DNA of 64,000 bases from Pseudoduganella armeniaca (GTDB taxonomy: Bacteria; Pseudomonadota; Gammaproteobacteria; Burkholderiales; Burkholderiaceae_D): contig NZ_CP028324.1 in assembly GCF_003028855.1 (NCBI RefSeq), forward strand, positions 2,728,001 through 2,792,000, given 5' to 3'. This document shows positions 63,616 to 64,000 of the stretch, piece by piece. Positions within the stretch are counted from its first letter, which is position 1. The number at the start of each line of letters is the position of its first letter. The notes beneath the pieces were generated by a model. It worked only from the letters and a program-made list of their open reading frames with translations, was not told where the DNA came from and did no database searches. Made by a program: the position numbers and the translations under genes.

Positions 63616-64000
63616 ATGTTATTGACTCGTAAGAATGGCGACGGCAGCCGCCAGGCCACCCGGGCTGGCCGCTTTGCCGCCGGCCTGTCGGAAAGCCTGG
63701 CGCGCGCGCTGCCGACGATGGATCGCCGTGCGTTCCTGAAGCGCTCCGGCGTGGGCGTGGGCGTCGGCATCGCCGCCTCGCAATGGCAGCTCGTCAAGAA
63801 GGCGCAAGCCGCCGACAAGCCGGCCGAAGCCTCCGGCCTGAAGCGCGAAGTGCGCCGCACCGTATGCAGCCACTGCTCGGTGGGCTGCGCGGTCGATGCG
63901 GTCGTCGAAAACGGCGTCTGGGTGCGCCAGGAACCCGTGTTCGATTCGCCCATCAACCTGGGCGGCCATTGCGCCAAGGGTGCCGCGTTGCGCGAACACG
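63616..64000 (+). CDS. Formate dehydrogenase catalytic (alpha) subunit, N-terminal part
   Basis: Starts at ATG 63616 (AAAGGA ribosome site) and runs off the window with 128 residues visible. An internal twin-arginine motif DRRAFLKRSG with hydrophobic GVGVGVGIAAS follows a ~35-residue N-terminal extension. The 4Fe-4S motif of molybdopterin oxidoreductases is next: CSHCSVGC...GGHC, then AKGAALREH. The NAD- or quinone-linked type cannot be decided from this part. Confidence 0.88.
   Translation, partial: MLLTRKNGDGSRQATRAGRFAAGLSESLARALPTMDRRAFLKRSGVGVGVGIAASQWQLVKKAQAADKPAEASGLKREVRRTVCSHCSVGCAVDAVVENGVWVRQEPVFDSPINLGGHCAKGAALREH

Overview
The window is a high-GC betaproteobacterial chromosome segment. 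Gene content and order point to the Oxalobacteraceae (Massilia/Duganella group): greA next to carAB, rlmE-ftsH-folP-glmM, pst-phoU-phoBR with ppk1 divergent, many PEP-CTERM proteins, TPR-GGDEF signalling proteins, and a RAYT transposase with GGGGTCTGACCCC-type repeats. No genus marker is present, so this is inference from gene content.

Layout. 1-5 kb: two TPR-TM-GGDEF diguanylate cyclases bracket a 2OG-Fe(II) oxygenase and a small unknown gene. 5-13.3 kb: thioredoxin-like protein, a secreted DJ-1/PfpI protein with a GlxA-type regulator, a tsaB-rimI-UDG-DUF1853 overlapping operon, lplT and alr. 13.3-17 kb: radA, a PilZ protein and an isolated fliD paralogue, then a tandem array of palindromic repeats running into a RAYT transposase. 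17.8-28.8 kb: patatin, sixA and ppk1 on the minus strand; divergent from them is the phosphate regulon pstSCAB-phoU-phoB-phoR. Good Pho boxes face both ways between ppk1 and pstS. 29-34.8 kb: patatin lipoprotein, GlcG/HbpS-like protein and five paralogous PEP-CTERM proteins. 35-46.8 kb: housekeeping (carAB, greA, DUF4149, yhbY, rlmE, ftsH, folP, glmM, tRNA-Pro, tRNA-Arg).

46.8-56.4 kb is the accessory region. It starts right after tRNA-Arg and is visibly less GC-rich in places. Its core is a minus-strand set that looks like a class II microcin (colicin V-type) secretion locus with an unusual tailoring enzyme: a JmjC/cupin_4 oxygenase, a 114-residue precursor with the double-glycine leader MRLLTLPEINAVAGG, an HlyD-type adaptor, a C39-peptidase ABC exporter and a TolC-type outer-membrane protein. 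A DUF3857/transglutaminase protein and a small membrane protein lie beyond it. This is the best candidate here for an undescribed system: a GG-leader peptide possibly hydroxylated by a ribosomal-oxygenase-like enzyme.

56.4-64 kb: LysE/ArgO exporter divergent from argP, a periplasmic asparaginase, then a formate dehydrogenase locus (DUF3305, DUF3306, polyferredoxin, TorD-type chaperone, small Tat protein and the start of the catalytic subunit, cut by the window end).

Quality note: three genes (2184-2590, 2798-4932 and carB) each carry a single-base-deletion-type frameshift. The carB one is in a G run and is probably a sequencing or assembly error, so the other two may be as well.
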